This document shows, piece after piece, positions 10,225 to 21,813 of a DNA stretch of 64,000 nucleotides. The DNA is from Takakia lepidozioides (Eukaryota; Streptophyta; Takakiopsida; Takakiales; Takakiaceae). The number at the start of each line of letters is the position of its first letter. The first letter of the stretch is position 1. The notes under the pieces are model-generated. The model ran no database searches, was not told the DNA's origin, and was given only the letters and a program-made list of their open reading frames with translations. Position numbers and translations under genes: made by a program. Location: positions 9,984,001 to 10,048,000 of the forward strand of contig CM060734.1 of assembly GCA_030704615.1 (NCBI GenBank), written 5' to 3'.

Positions 10225-11488
10225 ACACTACATATGTGGTGTGTCTCCCTTTTTTAGGTGACAGCGTCCCTACTGGCCATAGTCTCAAGCTCATACTTCT
10301 CTTTATGATGGTGCAAATTCAGGTCCCTTCTGCTTCTGACCCAGATCTTGCCAGATCCATCCTTGAGCTCACATGCACGCTCCGCCTCCATTTCCTTGTC
10401 TTGAGCATTGTGATCTTTGTAACCCAAGAAGGAATAGGGCCCCTCCCAAGGACTGGTCATATAGCTGCGCTTTCCAGGTCTGAGCATCATCACCAAGGCA
10501 TTGGGTGGGAGCTCCTTATACTCATGCCCAGCCTTATGCCTACTCTCATAATCCTTGGCCTGCTGGCGCTGCCCTTTCTTAACGTTGGCCTTCAGCTGAG
10601 TTTTGAGCTTAGCCAAAAAAAGGGTCTTCTCATGCACTGCTGCTGCCAAGGCCTCTGTTGTGTCATCATCATTGACATTCTCCAGAAGCTTCCCAAGCTT
10701 GTTGTCAATGCCCAACCTAGGCATTCTCCCCGTTAACACTTGGTAAGGAGAAAGCTGGGTGATGGTCTGCACCCCCATTCGATACCCCATAGGCTTTGTA
10801 CAAATGCACATCCCACTCCGATTCTCCATGAGTGCCCAACGTAGTGATGCTTTGCTTGAGGGATTTGATCACCCTTTCCACCATGTCGTTGCATTGAGGC
10901 CAGTATGGAGCACTTCGCTATATCTTGATTCCAAGCTTTTCACACATCTCAACAAACTCCTCTCCCCACTCAGACCCATTGTCAGTGAGAACAACAACAG
11001 GTTACCCATATCTGCATACTATTTTTTCTTCCAAAAATCTGGCTGTCAAAGCTGAAGAGTGATCAGCAATTGGAATTGCTTCCACTCACGTATAGTAATG
11101 ATCTATGGCCACAAGGATATATTTGTTACCTTTGTTTGTGACAGGAAGTGGACCAGCAGTATCCAGGGCCACACGGTAAAATATATCAACCACAATTATG
11201 CTATGAAGTCTTGATGAGCCAGAGCGTATCACCCCTTTGGCCTTGGTGTGTTGACATTCTGGACAATATGCTGCGTATGAGCTTTGTCCTGTCGTGCCAA
11301 AAGTAACGTCTGCACACCTCCTCTTGAGTTCTCCTCACACCAAAATGCCCCATCAGAGCATGCACTTCCATGATTACAGATTGGCGATCTTGTTTGGGAG
11401 GCACAAGCCTGCCCTCATAGAACACATCTCCTTTGGCATATGAGTACTTTTCGAGGCTTACTATTTCGTTAGCCATGTAACAGCCCAA
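10225..11488 (-). pseudogene. Ty3/gypsy (family F2) integrase, second copy
   Basis: Minus strand. The zinc-binding part begins around 11430 (SYAKGDVFYEGRLVPPKQD, then ALMGHFGVRRTQEEVCRRYFW with the first His). The core has ALDTAGPLP (about 11160), LTDNGSEWGEEF (about 10985) and NDMVERVIKSLKQ (about 10880), so the DDE triad is present but separated by stop codons. The C-terminal part is one open frame from about 10829 to 10254, including YQVLTGRMP and a basic tail with VRSRRDLNLHHHKEKY. Its 3' end matches the copy at 1605. Decayed, non-coding today. Confidence 0.85.
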
Positions 11489-11993
11489 CTTTACCTGGCC
11501 CTACCCTTACCCATGGGGGTTATTTTGTTACGTCGATGGAAATGAGAAACCCCAAGTGTTGTAGAATCAACCACCACGACATGACCTCAAAATATCAACA
11601 TGCAGAGGTCAAGATCCAAGACTTGAGTACGAAAAATCCTGACTATTGGAACTCATGATTGTTGCAAAACAATCTCCAAACACCAACTAGTATTGTTCTT
11701 GGTTGATATCCTCGACACACTCATTAGCCGCTCCACTAAAAACAGTGATAGCTCATAGAAAGAGTTTGGAGATATATCTTGCCCAAGTGTGTGCCCTATG
11801 TTTTTCACTTGACAACCTTGTTGAAGCTCCAATTGGTCAAGAAATACAAGGTCCACCGGTTGTCCAGAGAGTCCATGGACCCCACCTGCCTGCCAGCCAT
11901 TGTGGCACGCAACTTTCTCGCAATTTCACATAATCGAAAAATTTCGAACTTAGCGCCCAACAGCACAGTGAGTTGTAACTTGTAACTTGTTAC
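11489..11993. other. No gene recognised
   Basis: Short frames only. The sequence carries no motif I can name and ends at the MITE target duplication. Confidence 0.6.
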
Positions 11994-11996
11994 TAA

Positions 11997-12457
11997 GGGC
12001 CGGGTTCCATGGGCACTCCCAAGCGCCCCCCCAAGGGGGCGTCCCCAGGAAGCACGCCCCTTAAAAATGAGAGGGGGTGGTTCCATGGACAGGTTTAGAT
12101 TCACCCCTCTAGAAATCTTTGGCACCACTTGCTGTGGGCCCATGACATAATAATTGACAATTAATATAGGTTTTGGATGGAAATGTCAAAAATCATTCCC
12201 TCTCCTAAAATCTAGCTTACTTTGGATGGAAATCAATGGTATTCTGTAAGGCTGCGGGCCCGTTGTAGGAAAAGACAGTGTCAGTTAGGGGAGCCGTGAA
12301 ACTTGTTCGCCCCTTGTGGACGGCTTTTTTGCGCCCCTTGCTAAGGCGAATCCGTGGGGGCGCCCCTTAGGGAATATCCTATTTCGACCACTCACGCCTC
12401 GTTAATCCTGGGGGCGATTCATGGGGGGCGCTTGCAGCTGCCCATGGAACCCGGCTC
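11997..12457. mobile_element. PIF/Harbinger-like MITE, 461 bp
   Basis: The ends are inverted repeats of about 34 bp: left GGGCCGGGTTCCATGGGCA, right (reverse) GAGCCGGGTTCCATGGGCA, both continuing to an AAGCGCCCCCC block. TAA at 11994-11996 and 12458-12460 is the target duplication. A 3-bp TWA duplication with a GGGCC/GAGCC terminus is characteristic of PIF/Harbinger elements and Tourist-type MITEs. GC-rich inside, with no coding capacity. Confidence 0.85.
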
Positions 12458-12460
12458 TAA

Positions 12461-12879
12461 CTCCCTTCCGGATCAAATTCAGCCCAACACCTTGCAGATA
12501 AAGCGCTGGGCTGGCTGTACCAAAAACATTAGACCCTGGCCTCATGGATGCATGCAACTTTACACGGAAACATTTTACAATCCAGATTCCGCACAAAACC
12601 CACCTCGTATCCGGAGCCAATGTTGGGACAGGTGGAATATCTTGGGTGCCACGTTCCACTTGGAATGTCTGCTGTGGGTTCGGCTACGGGGAGCGTCGTG
12701 TGAAGGAGAGTGTGGTCTGCTAGTGCGTAACAGTGATCGAGAGGATACCGCCCACCTTGTGTCTCTCCTCCTCTGTGCCTTCGATCTTGCTCTCGTCTAT
12801 GGACACTGAGCGTTGAGAGGAGAACTTGCAGCATCCCTGCTGGGACTTTGCGAGTCTCCACCCAACCCACCTGAAGCAA
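12461..12879. other. No gene recognised; upstream of TypA pseudogene
   Basis: Could include the old promoter or 5' UTR of the TypA copy. No promoter motif is clear. Confidence 0.5.
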
Positions 12880-13134
12880 TGGCCGGGCTTGGGATGGCAG
12901 GCGCCGTGCTGCAATGGGGCCAGGGAGTGAGCGGCAAGCAGGCTGCTGGTGCGTCTAGACATGCAGGCGCGTGCTGTGTGAGGTCACCAACGCGGCTGAA
13001 ATTAGGGGCTGCGGAGATGCTGGGCGTGTCGTTGTCCAGTCAGACGGGATGGGCGTGCAGCCGGGAAAGATTGCGTGATAGTCACTCGGTTGGTCTGGCG
13101 CGTTGTACTCTTGCAACGGAAGAGCCCCCACAAG
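12880..13134 (+). pseudogene. Possible transit-peptide exon of the TypA pseudogene
   Basis: Open frame starting at a Met at 12879-12881 with an Ala/Ser/Arg-rich composition (QAAGASRHAGACCVRSPTR, LGVSLSSQTGWACS, LARCTLATEEPP) typical of a chloroplast transit peptide, ending at a good donor (ACAAG|GTATGA at 13134). The next TypA block begins about 13740 after a TGGCAG acceptor and reads into VRNIAIIAH, which in plastid TypA follows the transit peptide directly. The link is inference from position and composition only. Confidence 0.35.
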
Positions 13135-13738
13135 GTATGATTGCTTTTGTGAATGTGTTTTGCAGATAGTTTGATATGGCTATCGTCTTTTGAGGATCAT
13201 GTTCGACACTGCTACACTGATGAGGACTTCACTTAATTGCGGGCTTTCGCAGCTCATTATGTTGTTGTGTCTACATTGTTTCTGGAGTTTCCTCTTAACA
13301 CCGCATTCACATCCTGGACCCTCATCGTGATGCCCTGAATGAATAATGCATCTCAGCAGTGATTTTAGGTTTACTTTCCCTGATTGCCACACATCCTGGC
13401 TGATCGCGATAGTATCTGAGTATCAGTTACTCTTTGCCGAGGTATTCTAGGATCAATCCTGCCTTGGGTTATTCACCTGCGGGCAGCCAGGTTCCTGTGT
13501 TCTCAGCATCGTGAAGAGTATTGAACAGTGGCAGTGCTAAACTGTCTGCATGCACAATTGAGCTGCTTTTCAGTTGGAGCAGTGTAGCTTGTACGCAGAG
13601 CGTTTTCATTGGCAATTGTGGGACTGTTTATACAATTGAATTGCCTTGGTGAATTACAAAGAGGGAAAAGGAGAGAGGCAGAAAACTGGATAGCTATGAA
13701 ATTTGTGTCGGATATTTTAATCTTCCCTTAACTGGCAG

Positions 13739-16700
13739 CAAAGGAAGAGCGCAAGATGAAGGTATGTGAGGAACATTGCTATCATAGCCCACGACGACCA
13801 AGGAAAAACGACTTTGGTGGACGGCATGCTTCGACAAGCCAAGGTGTGTTTACCACTGAGATACTTTAATACAGAGAACCACAAGTAGGCTTAGGTCCCA
13901 AAATAAACGACCTCCCTACACCTGAATGAGCTGGATATGTAGGATTGGCAGCTACACACTTTCATGACCTGCTCGTATTGGAAGGAGTCCCAGAACTGCA
14001 TATGATTGTGGCAGGGACTACAAGCATGTTGGTTGCAAAATAACAGTCTGTGCTGAAGCTTCTCGGAATGTTGTGCTGGGTATCATCACCTTCTTCTGGT
14101 TAGGTTTCTCATTGTCGCACTCACCTGAGAGTTCAGTTCATGATAATCAACTCCGATGTTTTGCACCAACAGGTGTTTCGCGATAATCAAGCAATGCAGG
14201 AGCGCATCATGGATTCTAATGACTTGGAAAGGGAACCTGGAATTACGATATTGAGTAAGAACACAGCCATTCGCTACAAGGGCACCAAATTAACATCATT
14301 GACACGCCTGGCCATTCAGACTTTGGTGGTGAGGTGGAGCTGGGTCACACAGTGGTGGTAGTAGTGAACAAGGTAGACCGGCCATCAGCACGGCCTGACT
14401 ATGTGGTCAACACCACCTTTGAGCTCTTCCTGGAGCTCAATGCAACTGATGGACATGTTTATGTGCAATTGATTCCCTTTGTTTTTGTCTTTGACATCTG
14501 ATTAGGCTGTGCAGTAAGCCTGATGATTGTTGTTCAGGTATAGAATATGATCAGCGATGCTTTAGATGTCATGGGTTTCATCAAATCAAGCATTTTTTTG
14601 CTGCTATTCTAGCCTCTCTTTGCCCACACATGGGCTGAGTTTGTTTTCTTTGCTTCTCATGTGGCTTTCCTGTTAAAGGTTGATTTGCTTAACACTGAGG
14701 GGTTCTTTGAATTATACAGTGTGACTTCCAGGTGGTGTATGCCAGTGGTATTCAAGGTAGAGCTGGTTTGGAGCCCAACATGTTGGCAGATGATTTGGAG
14801 CCCCTGTTTGAGACAGTGCTACGTGTCGTCCCAGAACCACGGGTTGACGCTGATGGTCTTCACCAATCTGGATTACGATGAGCACAAGGGTCGCATTGCA
14901 ATTGGAGTGTGCACGCTGGTGAAATTAAAAGGGGATTGGAAGTCAAGGCAAGTGGTGTTTCTTCCTGCTTTTCAACTTGTTTTTCAGATTGTAGGGGAAT
15001 GGAATAAGCACCACTGTAATGCTCTTAAGATGAGGTTGAGTGATCTGAGCAACCAAGCCTGTGCTCGACTGTGCTTGGTTGTTATGATGATGCCAGGGAC
15101 AACCTACTTAGGGGTCACTAATGAAAAAGGGATTGGCATGGATAAGCACAGGTGTGCACACCGGATGGACCTTGTAGGCCTGCGAAAGTAAGTGAGCTCT
15201 TCGTGTATGATAACTTCATTTGAGTGCCAGCTGAAGCTGTGGAGGCTGGGGATATTTGCGCACTTAGCGGCATCAGTGATGTCCTTGTATGCCCAATCTC
15301 GCCTTTTAGGTTCTGATTTCCATTGCCTAAGGCTTTGACAACTGGTCTGTTCAAGCTAGTGCATTTCAACTAATATGGCTGTGGGATTCAACTGAATCAG
15401 CTAAAAAAATGCTAGTTGACAAACCCGCCAAGCCAAAAGGTCCACAGGAGGGGCTGTGGGAAATCAATATTGTTGCACTGTACGACCATAAAGCCTGTGA
15501 TTTCAACGCATGGGTCCGTAGGATATCGAGAGGGTATAGGCTGTCACAGAAAGGCATGTGTTGCTTGTGTTCTGTCATCCTCTACTTACCTGTTGACCTT
15601 TGCTTTGCACAGATAGGGGAAACATTGGCAGATAAACTCGAAGAAACAGCTTTGCCCACAATAAAGGTTGAGGAGCCAACTGTGAAGATGTCCTTCTCTG
15701 TGAACATCTCACCCTTTTCTGGACGTGAGGTACGTGTCTGCATCTGTTTGGGCTTTGATGGGCATGGAGAAATCGTGCAGAGTGATCCAAGGACAATGGG
15801 GTGGATTCAAGTGTCAGTGGCTACTGATAGAATTTTCTAACTGGAAATTATGTGCCAAGTGGGTTAGTGTCTACACTCAATGGGCTGTCTTGTGAGGGAC
15901 TTCCTTCTTTCCTGGAAGGACCACACCCACCATTCTCAACTGGTGACCTTACTGCAGACGAGTTGATCATAATAATGAGCAGATGTGGATAAAAATGACA
16001 GTAGAAGTAGAAATCTGCTTAATATTAGCTCCCGTGTCTTCTATTTGCAAACAGGGCATTAGTGGCACAGCAGGCCTGCATGTACTTGTCATTCTATCAC
16101 CTTCAACCGTTGTACTATGGGAGGTGGCTAGGAAAATCGACTGTTAAGTATCATGTGTAACTTTGCAGGGAAAGTATGTAACAAGTAGAAACTTACGGGA
16201 TCGCCTGTATTGGGAGCTGGAGAGGAACTTGGCAATGAAAGTAGAAGATGGTGAAACTGCTGATACCTTTATCGTCAGTGGCTGTGGCACGCTCCATATA
16301 ACCATTTTGATTGAGAATATGTGAGTTTCTTAACTCTTGCTTCTCATTGTGCTACTTTAAGCTCCAGCCATATGTTCTCAACTTAATTTTAATTTTGATC
16401 CCTCGGAGAATTTGTGTATATATCTTGATTGTTAACATCTATTGGATATTGGATTTATCTCTAGAAAAACTCCTCTTTCCAAACTGGGATCAGATGCTGT
16501 TGTCTCCTGTGACTAAAGTTATCTGTATTGGATTATGTTTGCAGGAGAAGAGAGGGCTATGAGTTCATGATTGGCCCACCCAAGGTTATTAACAGGGAAG
16601 TCAAGGGAAAGCGGCTTGAGCCATTTGAGGTAAAAGACCTTTCAGACCTCAGTTGGGTGGTAGAGAGTTAGAGAGTTACCCTAATTCTCCACGAAGTTGA

Positions 16701-18842
16701 GAAACGTGAAGAAGTGGTTGTTGTTATCTCAGCAGCAATTGCAATATCACTATACTCCATGTGTGCAGGATTAGCTCTTTACTCCCCAATCTGTCTTTGT
16801 ACACCTCTAGAGAGCAGCAGCGGTCGCGGATTTGCTGGCAACTACTGAGCTTATTATTTTGTCGGTGACACAGGATGCCATAGTGGAGGTTCCTGAAGAA
16901 TATGTGGGTGGAGTCGTTGATATGTTAGGCAAACGGCGTGGTCAGATGCTTGATATGCAGGCCTCTGGGTATCATTTTGCCTTTCTCTTCTGATCTTCTA
17001 TGTACCAATTAAAATTCTTGTTGAGGTTGTTCATCAATATTGGGATTCCCGACAGGGGTTTGATTTCCTCTTAGTTATGACTTATTACAGTCTAATTGGG
17101 CAAACATAGAAGGTAAGGAGGGGCACAGGCTAAGATATGGCCCTAGATGGTGCTCTGTGTAGTTCCCATTGAGGATGATGCCAGTTGGTAGGAAACTTTC
17201 ATATGATATCATTCTACAGTAAATTATGTAACATCTCGATTTCATACGTCAACACGTGTGAACTGGGACTTCTAACTACATCCCCATGGCACTAAAGTTT
17301 GACACACCTGTTTCCTCTAGGTGTGAATTTTTCCCCCACCTAGCAATGGTTGTCGTGCCGAATGGAAAGGTGATCCTTAAGGTTCCATTCTCACACACAC
17401 AAGTGGTGGTTGGATATAATGGGCAGACTGGAGAACACAACTGTTGTGAAGTATAGGATGCCAACAAGAGGCTTGCTTGGTCTTCGCAATGCGATGCTCA
17501 CTGCATCAAGAGGCACTTCTATTCTAAACACTGTATTCTACGGATATGGTGAGTGGGCTGGCGACATTAGCACGCGTGAACAAGGCTCACTGGTAAGGCT
17601 GCTTACGTTCTGAAAGTGTTTTATAGACTACTGCTACATTTGGGTTGACCATCTTGCAGGCCAGTGTGCAATCACCAATGTCTATATTGGTTCTGGAGCC
17701 AGTTTTCATTTTGCATTCCTTGTCATCATACACTAAGATCTCCTTTCAAGACTGTTAGCAAAGATGGTGGTGCTGCTGGCTTGTCAGCTACGTCAGCAAA
17801 TTCCTTTGAGTACTATTTCATGATTAACTGGGTCTGTCACAGATATTCTTGAATGCCTTTCCTGTGATTGATGTGCTTGATTTTGAAGAGAGCCTCATTT
17901 TACATACCAATCTCAGTGCAAAAATCACAATATTTGTGAGACGTCTTGGGCTGTTTTGCAGGTGGCATTTGAGACAGGGACTACAACCTCATATGCGCTA
18001 TTCAGTTGTCAGGAAAGAGGGCAGCTATTTTTGGCCCCTGGGGTTGATGTCTACAAGGGCCAAATAATTGGCATTCATCAGCGACCTGGAGACTTGTCTT
18101 TGAATGCCTGCAAGCGAAAAGCAGCTACTAATGTGCACTCCAACAAGGAGGCAACGGGTATGTCTTTCAAGCCTGCCCACTGTAACTCTGATGAGGTTGT
18201 GATATCACGTCAAGCCTAGGGTATGGAATTTGGAAATCTGGTCAGGGATTTGTGAAATGCTGGGAATGGCATTTAATTGGTGTGTAAAACACTGAGGTGT
18301 AGCTGCTGGTGAAATGGTAGCCAAAAATGGTTAATAGTATTATATCCTTGAGACCTGCTACCTCTATTTGGTCATATCCTTTGTGTTGCCTACTCAAAGG
18401 CATAAAGTGTTTCTTGTAATATTCTTTGTATTGTTGAAGCCAATGCTTTCTTAAAATATTCTGAAGCAGAGAGCATTTGAAAGGGAAGGATGATGATACT
18501 GGCAATAGGCTGATTGCTGTGTACCAAGTAGCTATGTAGGTGCTCCGGCCATTTGGTGGGTGAAGTTTGGTGATTATAGTTCCTTGTATTGGAGTTTCCC
18601 TATAAGGTTAATCTCCTGTTGAGAGTATCATCCTCTATGTTCATCTCTGAAATCCTCCCCTACGGTTGGAAAGGAAGTATACTGACAGAAATTGTACTTG
18701 TGCAGTGGTATTGGCATCCCCTATTGATTTTAGCTTGGATGATTGTGTGGAGTACATCTAAGAAGATGAGCTGATGGAGGTCACACCTTTGAGTGTGCGA
18801 ATGTGCAAGAACCCAAAGTTGCAGAAGAAGGGTGGTAAATGA
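13739..18842 (+). pseudogene. typA: TypA/BipA-type translational GTPase pseudogene (introns retained)
   Basis: TypA is a ribosome-binding GTPase related to EF-G; the plant form works in plastids. Blocks in order: 13739-13843 (G1 region), 14173-14452 (G2/G3, NKVD G4), 14720-14915, 15188-15283, 15613-15729, 16169-16320, 16545-16629, 16874-16968, about 17420-17592, 17962-18157, 18706-18842, most with GT...AG borders, so this is not a processed copy. Damage: G1 reads AHDDQGKTT where the family has AHVDHGKTT; an in-frame stop lies before VRNIA; one base is lost at about 14289; roughly 34 codons between GGEVE and [13 protein letters not shown] are deleted; stops occur in VYDNFI(stop)VPAE (15211) and near the C-terminus at 18758. 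The late exons (TRGLLGLRN, GQIIGIHQRPGDL, RMCKNPK) are well kept. Identity is near certain; function is lost. Confidence 0.93.
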
Positions 18843-19925
18843 GGATGTGAAGTAGCAACATCTTGTCTTGTCAAACTGGGGACACGACTTTCATTGACCG
18901 CCACATTGTGACATTAAATGAATTAGAACCACACGAAATGTTATGTGCTTTCACCTCTGAGTGACAGGTGGCTACACTTACACACAGGACATTTGATAGA
19001 GGGCTCAGCACAGTGAGTTGTATAGATTAAAGCAATTCATGGCATCTAACAATTATTCTCAGTGAACTCTGAAAAGATGTGACTTTGGTATAGTACTGAC
19101 AATTTTCCAGTGGACAGCTTTGTTTTTGCTATGTATGTAATTACTTAGTAGACATGAGAGAGAGGTTAGAGTGTTGTATGAGATGTCTTCATGATATTGT
19201 AAACTTGATTGTTCTCAGTCCCCGTGTAGTACACATACAATGTACTACACATTATGGATTTTTTCTGCGGTCAGTGTATTTGTGTTCCACCATGGTTGTT
19301 AGTTTACAAAACATGGGTCAGACTTGTTGTCCGAGAGGTGTATTATGGAAAGTGTTAATAGTGAGGTACATTTGAAAGATGTATCATGGATTTACAAGCT
19401 TCGAAGATTTTACAACAGGGTTCCAAGTGACTTGCAGGTTGCATATTAAGCACGGCAGCAATTGGAAATACTTAAGAGTCTGCATCCGAGGTTCTCTCTT
19501 TTCTTGAATACTTATTAACTTCAGGACAAAAGCCACATTTTCATGTGAGGTGACTTACATGAACAGTGTGGGCTTGTGAGTGCTCCATCACAGATATGTA
19601 ATCTACTGTCTTAGAAAATTTTGTGTTAACTTGCCAACCTTCTCACATCTGCTCCTGCTATCATGTAGAGAAGTTAAGCATTTTTGAATTAGTCAAGTTC
19701 TGCATAGGTCATTTGATCGCAGCATAATGTGGTGATGAAGGTCTTCATATACAGGTGTATGCCTGATGCCTCGCACAATTTGTAGCCACCACAAACAACT
19801 TCTCATCTGGGCATTGACAAATATCTCCTGCAAGCAAACGTGTGTGGACCTCACAGCTCTTACATAAATGGCCACCCCCTGTCCGGTGCTTGTGCATGGC
19901 CAACTTTTATGCAAGCAAATTGGGC
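18843..19925. other. No gene recognised
   Basis: Downstream of the TypA copy. AT-rich with short frames only; no terminator or RNA is clear. Confidence 0.6.
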
Positions 19926-20400
19926 CTACATCACTAATATTTGAATCTTGAGTCCGCCAACAACCCACGGCCCAGCAGTCATCTCACGTGCTGAGATTCG
20001 CATGAGACCACCCTCTTTGGGAGCTATGTTGGGTGTATAGAGGAGGTCATCACAGCCAGGGGTGCGCACACAGCTCCAGTCCAGTAGACTTGAAAAGAGG
20101 GCAGTGAAGATCATCAACTGGTTGACAACATAGCACTGACCGATGCACCGGTGGGGACCGATGCCAAATACCAAGTAATTGTGTTTACACTACTGTCTTC
20201 TTGACGCTCGGGAGAAAACCGATCGGGATCAAACTTGTAAGGGTCAGGAAAGCCCTGGAATGATGACTCCAAAAGAGAAGGGAACACAAGAGTTCCTTTA
20301 GGAACCGTGTATTCTTTTGATATCTGGAAATCCACACTGGCAACATGGGGGATCATGGTGGCAGGCGGCCGATACCTCAGCACCTCCTTCACCACCACTT
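19926..20400 (-). pseudogene. CYP710A: CYP710A-type cytochrome P450 (sterol C-22 desaturase), 3' remnant
   Basis: Minus strand. From 20398: KEVLRYRPP holds the K-helix ExxR, then YTVPKGTLVFPSLLESSF, FDPDRFSPERQED (PERF region), then, after a one-base frame change at about 20185, LVFGIGPHRCIGQ, the heme-binding loop with its Cys, and a C-terminal GCDDLLYTPNIAPKEGG. CYP710A enzymes introduce the C-22 double bond of stigmasterol- or brassicasterol-type sterols at the ER. Only about the last 140 of roughly 500 residues are seen. Nothing N-terminal is recognisable from 20400 to 23300. The frameshift plus truncation make it a pseudogene unless an intron is missed. Confidence 0.85.
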
Positions 20401-21813
20401 CAACGTATTAAAAGAGAGATGAAAGTTCATACAAGGGGCAGAGGGTGTAGGGATTGTATCGAGGGTTGTACAATTGGGCAAGATGGACAATGAGAGGGGG
20501 AACGGGAGGGAGCAGTAATGGGTGAACTCGTGAGATAACTTACTGGGGCTGTGGGTGCTATTGGCAGATATGGTGGGCTGACTGCAGCTGGGAGTACACT
20601 GAGATGGACTAAATTCATTGGGGAGGGTGGGGCACGGCAGGGAAGACTCCGAGTGGGTAGACCGGGGGGGCACCTTGGCGTGAAAGAGACTTTGGAAGCT
20701 GTGCAAGATAGGAAGCGTCCGGGCATCAGGGATAGGTGGGTAAGGCCTGGGGAGAATGTATTGTAGCAGGTGCATTGTGGCCTTATAAGTGGTGATGTAA
20801 ACTAGGACCAGGTTTGAGCCTGTGTAAGAGAAGTGGAGTGGGTGGTATGACCAGTAGAGAGACAAGCATGTGCCACTAGATTGATGTAAATTGAGAAGAG
20901 GGTGGAGCCTGGTAGACTGCCACTGGCGATGCCTTTGAGCAAGAGGAGAATTTTGTGGTGTGTGCTGGTTGGATTCAAGGGCAGTGAAGACTTGCCTTGA
21001 AGACAAGGGCCAGTAGAGTAGAAATAGGGATTCGTACCTTTGGTGGAAATGAGGTCCATTTGTGGAGCACATGTGCGGAATTGTTGTGGGATTTGTCATT
21101 GAGCCTGTAAAAGAAAGGTAAGAGTTAATACCGAGGGCAGAGTATGTTGGGATTGTATCGGGGGTTGTACAATTTGGCAAAGTACTGGGGTATAATATTG
21201 AAGGGGGTGGAGGGGTGGAGCAGAGGTTGGGTAGTTCTTGGGAGTGTTTACTGGGGTTGTGGATGCTGGTGGCAGGCATGGCGAACAAAGGGGTTGCAGC
21301 TGAGCGGGGGAGGGGGGGCCCAAGAAGCTGGATAATGAGCATGGAGCCAGTATAAGATCCATACAAGACAGGAGGAAGAGGGCATGGTGGAGTGGTGCAC
21401 GTTGAAGTTGTAGGAAGTAGAGTAGCTTGTGGCTAGTTGTGGGTACATGAGCTGGGTGGTAGTAAGATTAAGAGGTGAACTAAGCAGGCTGAACTGAGAA
21501 TTGAGGCACTGTATAAGGCCAGGCCGCGACATGGTGCGAGACATCTGCTGAATAATAGATAAAAGAGGGCCAAACAGGGGGTAAGGTCTATTATGGAGGG
21601 GGGGGAGGTATGGGAGATTATGGAAGAAGGGTGAGTATACTCCCTGTAGATAGGTGGAATTCGAGTTGGTGGGGGCTGACGTATGGCCCAACTCCGTAGC
21701 CTGCTCCACTATAACAAGATGATATTGCTCGTTGTCTCGATGCGAGGTAGAAAATCGCCTCACCAGAGGTGAATACATTGGGGGCGGGGAAGGTCTAAAG
21801 AGGTGCTCCATTT
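20401..21813 (-). other. Repeat-rich C-biased sequence with a possible LINE RT trace
   Basis: On the minus strand this is strongly C-rich. A block of about 65 bp (around 20405-20475, with a GTACAACCCTCGATACAATC-like core) recurs at 21110-21180. In the frame 21059-20802, KGIASGSLPGSTLFSIYIN resembles the motif around the QGS...LF.IYIN segment of LINE reverse transcriptases. The expected catalytic YADD does not follow. It could be an eroded LINE inserted in an old CYP710A intron; I hold this weakly. Confidence 0.35.

Noticed and set aside
12354-12809. Plus-strand open frame of 151 codons as a gene
   Set aside because: It overlaps the MITE end and has no domain or coding bias that I can see.
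13739-18842. A functional TypA gene, or a bacterial BipA contaminant
   Set aside because: Introns with GT-AG borders exclude a bacterial source; in-frame stops, a frameshift and a 34-codon deletion exclude a working gene.
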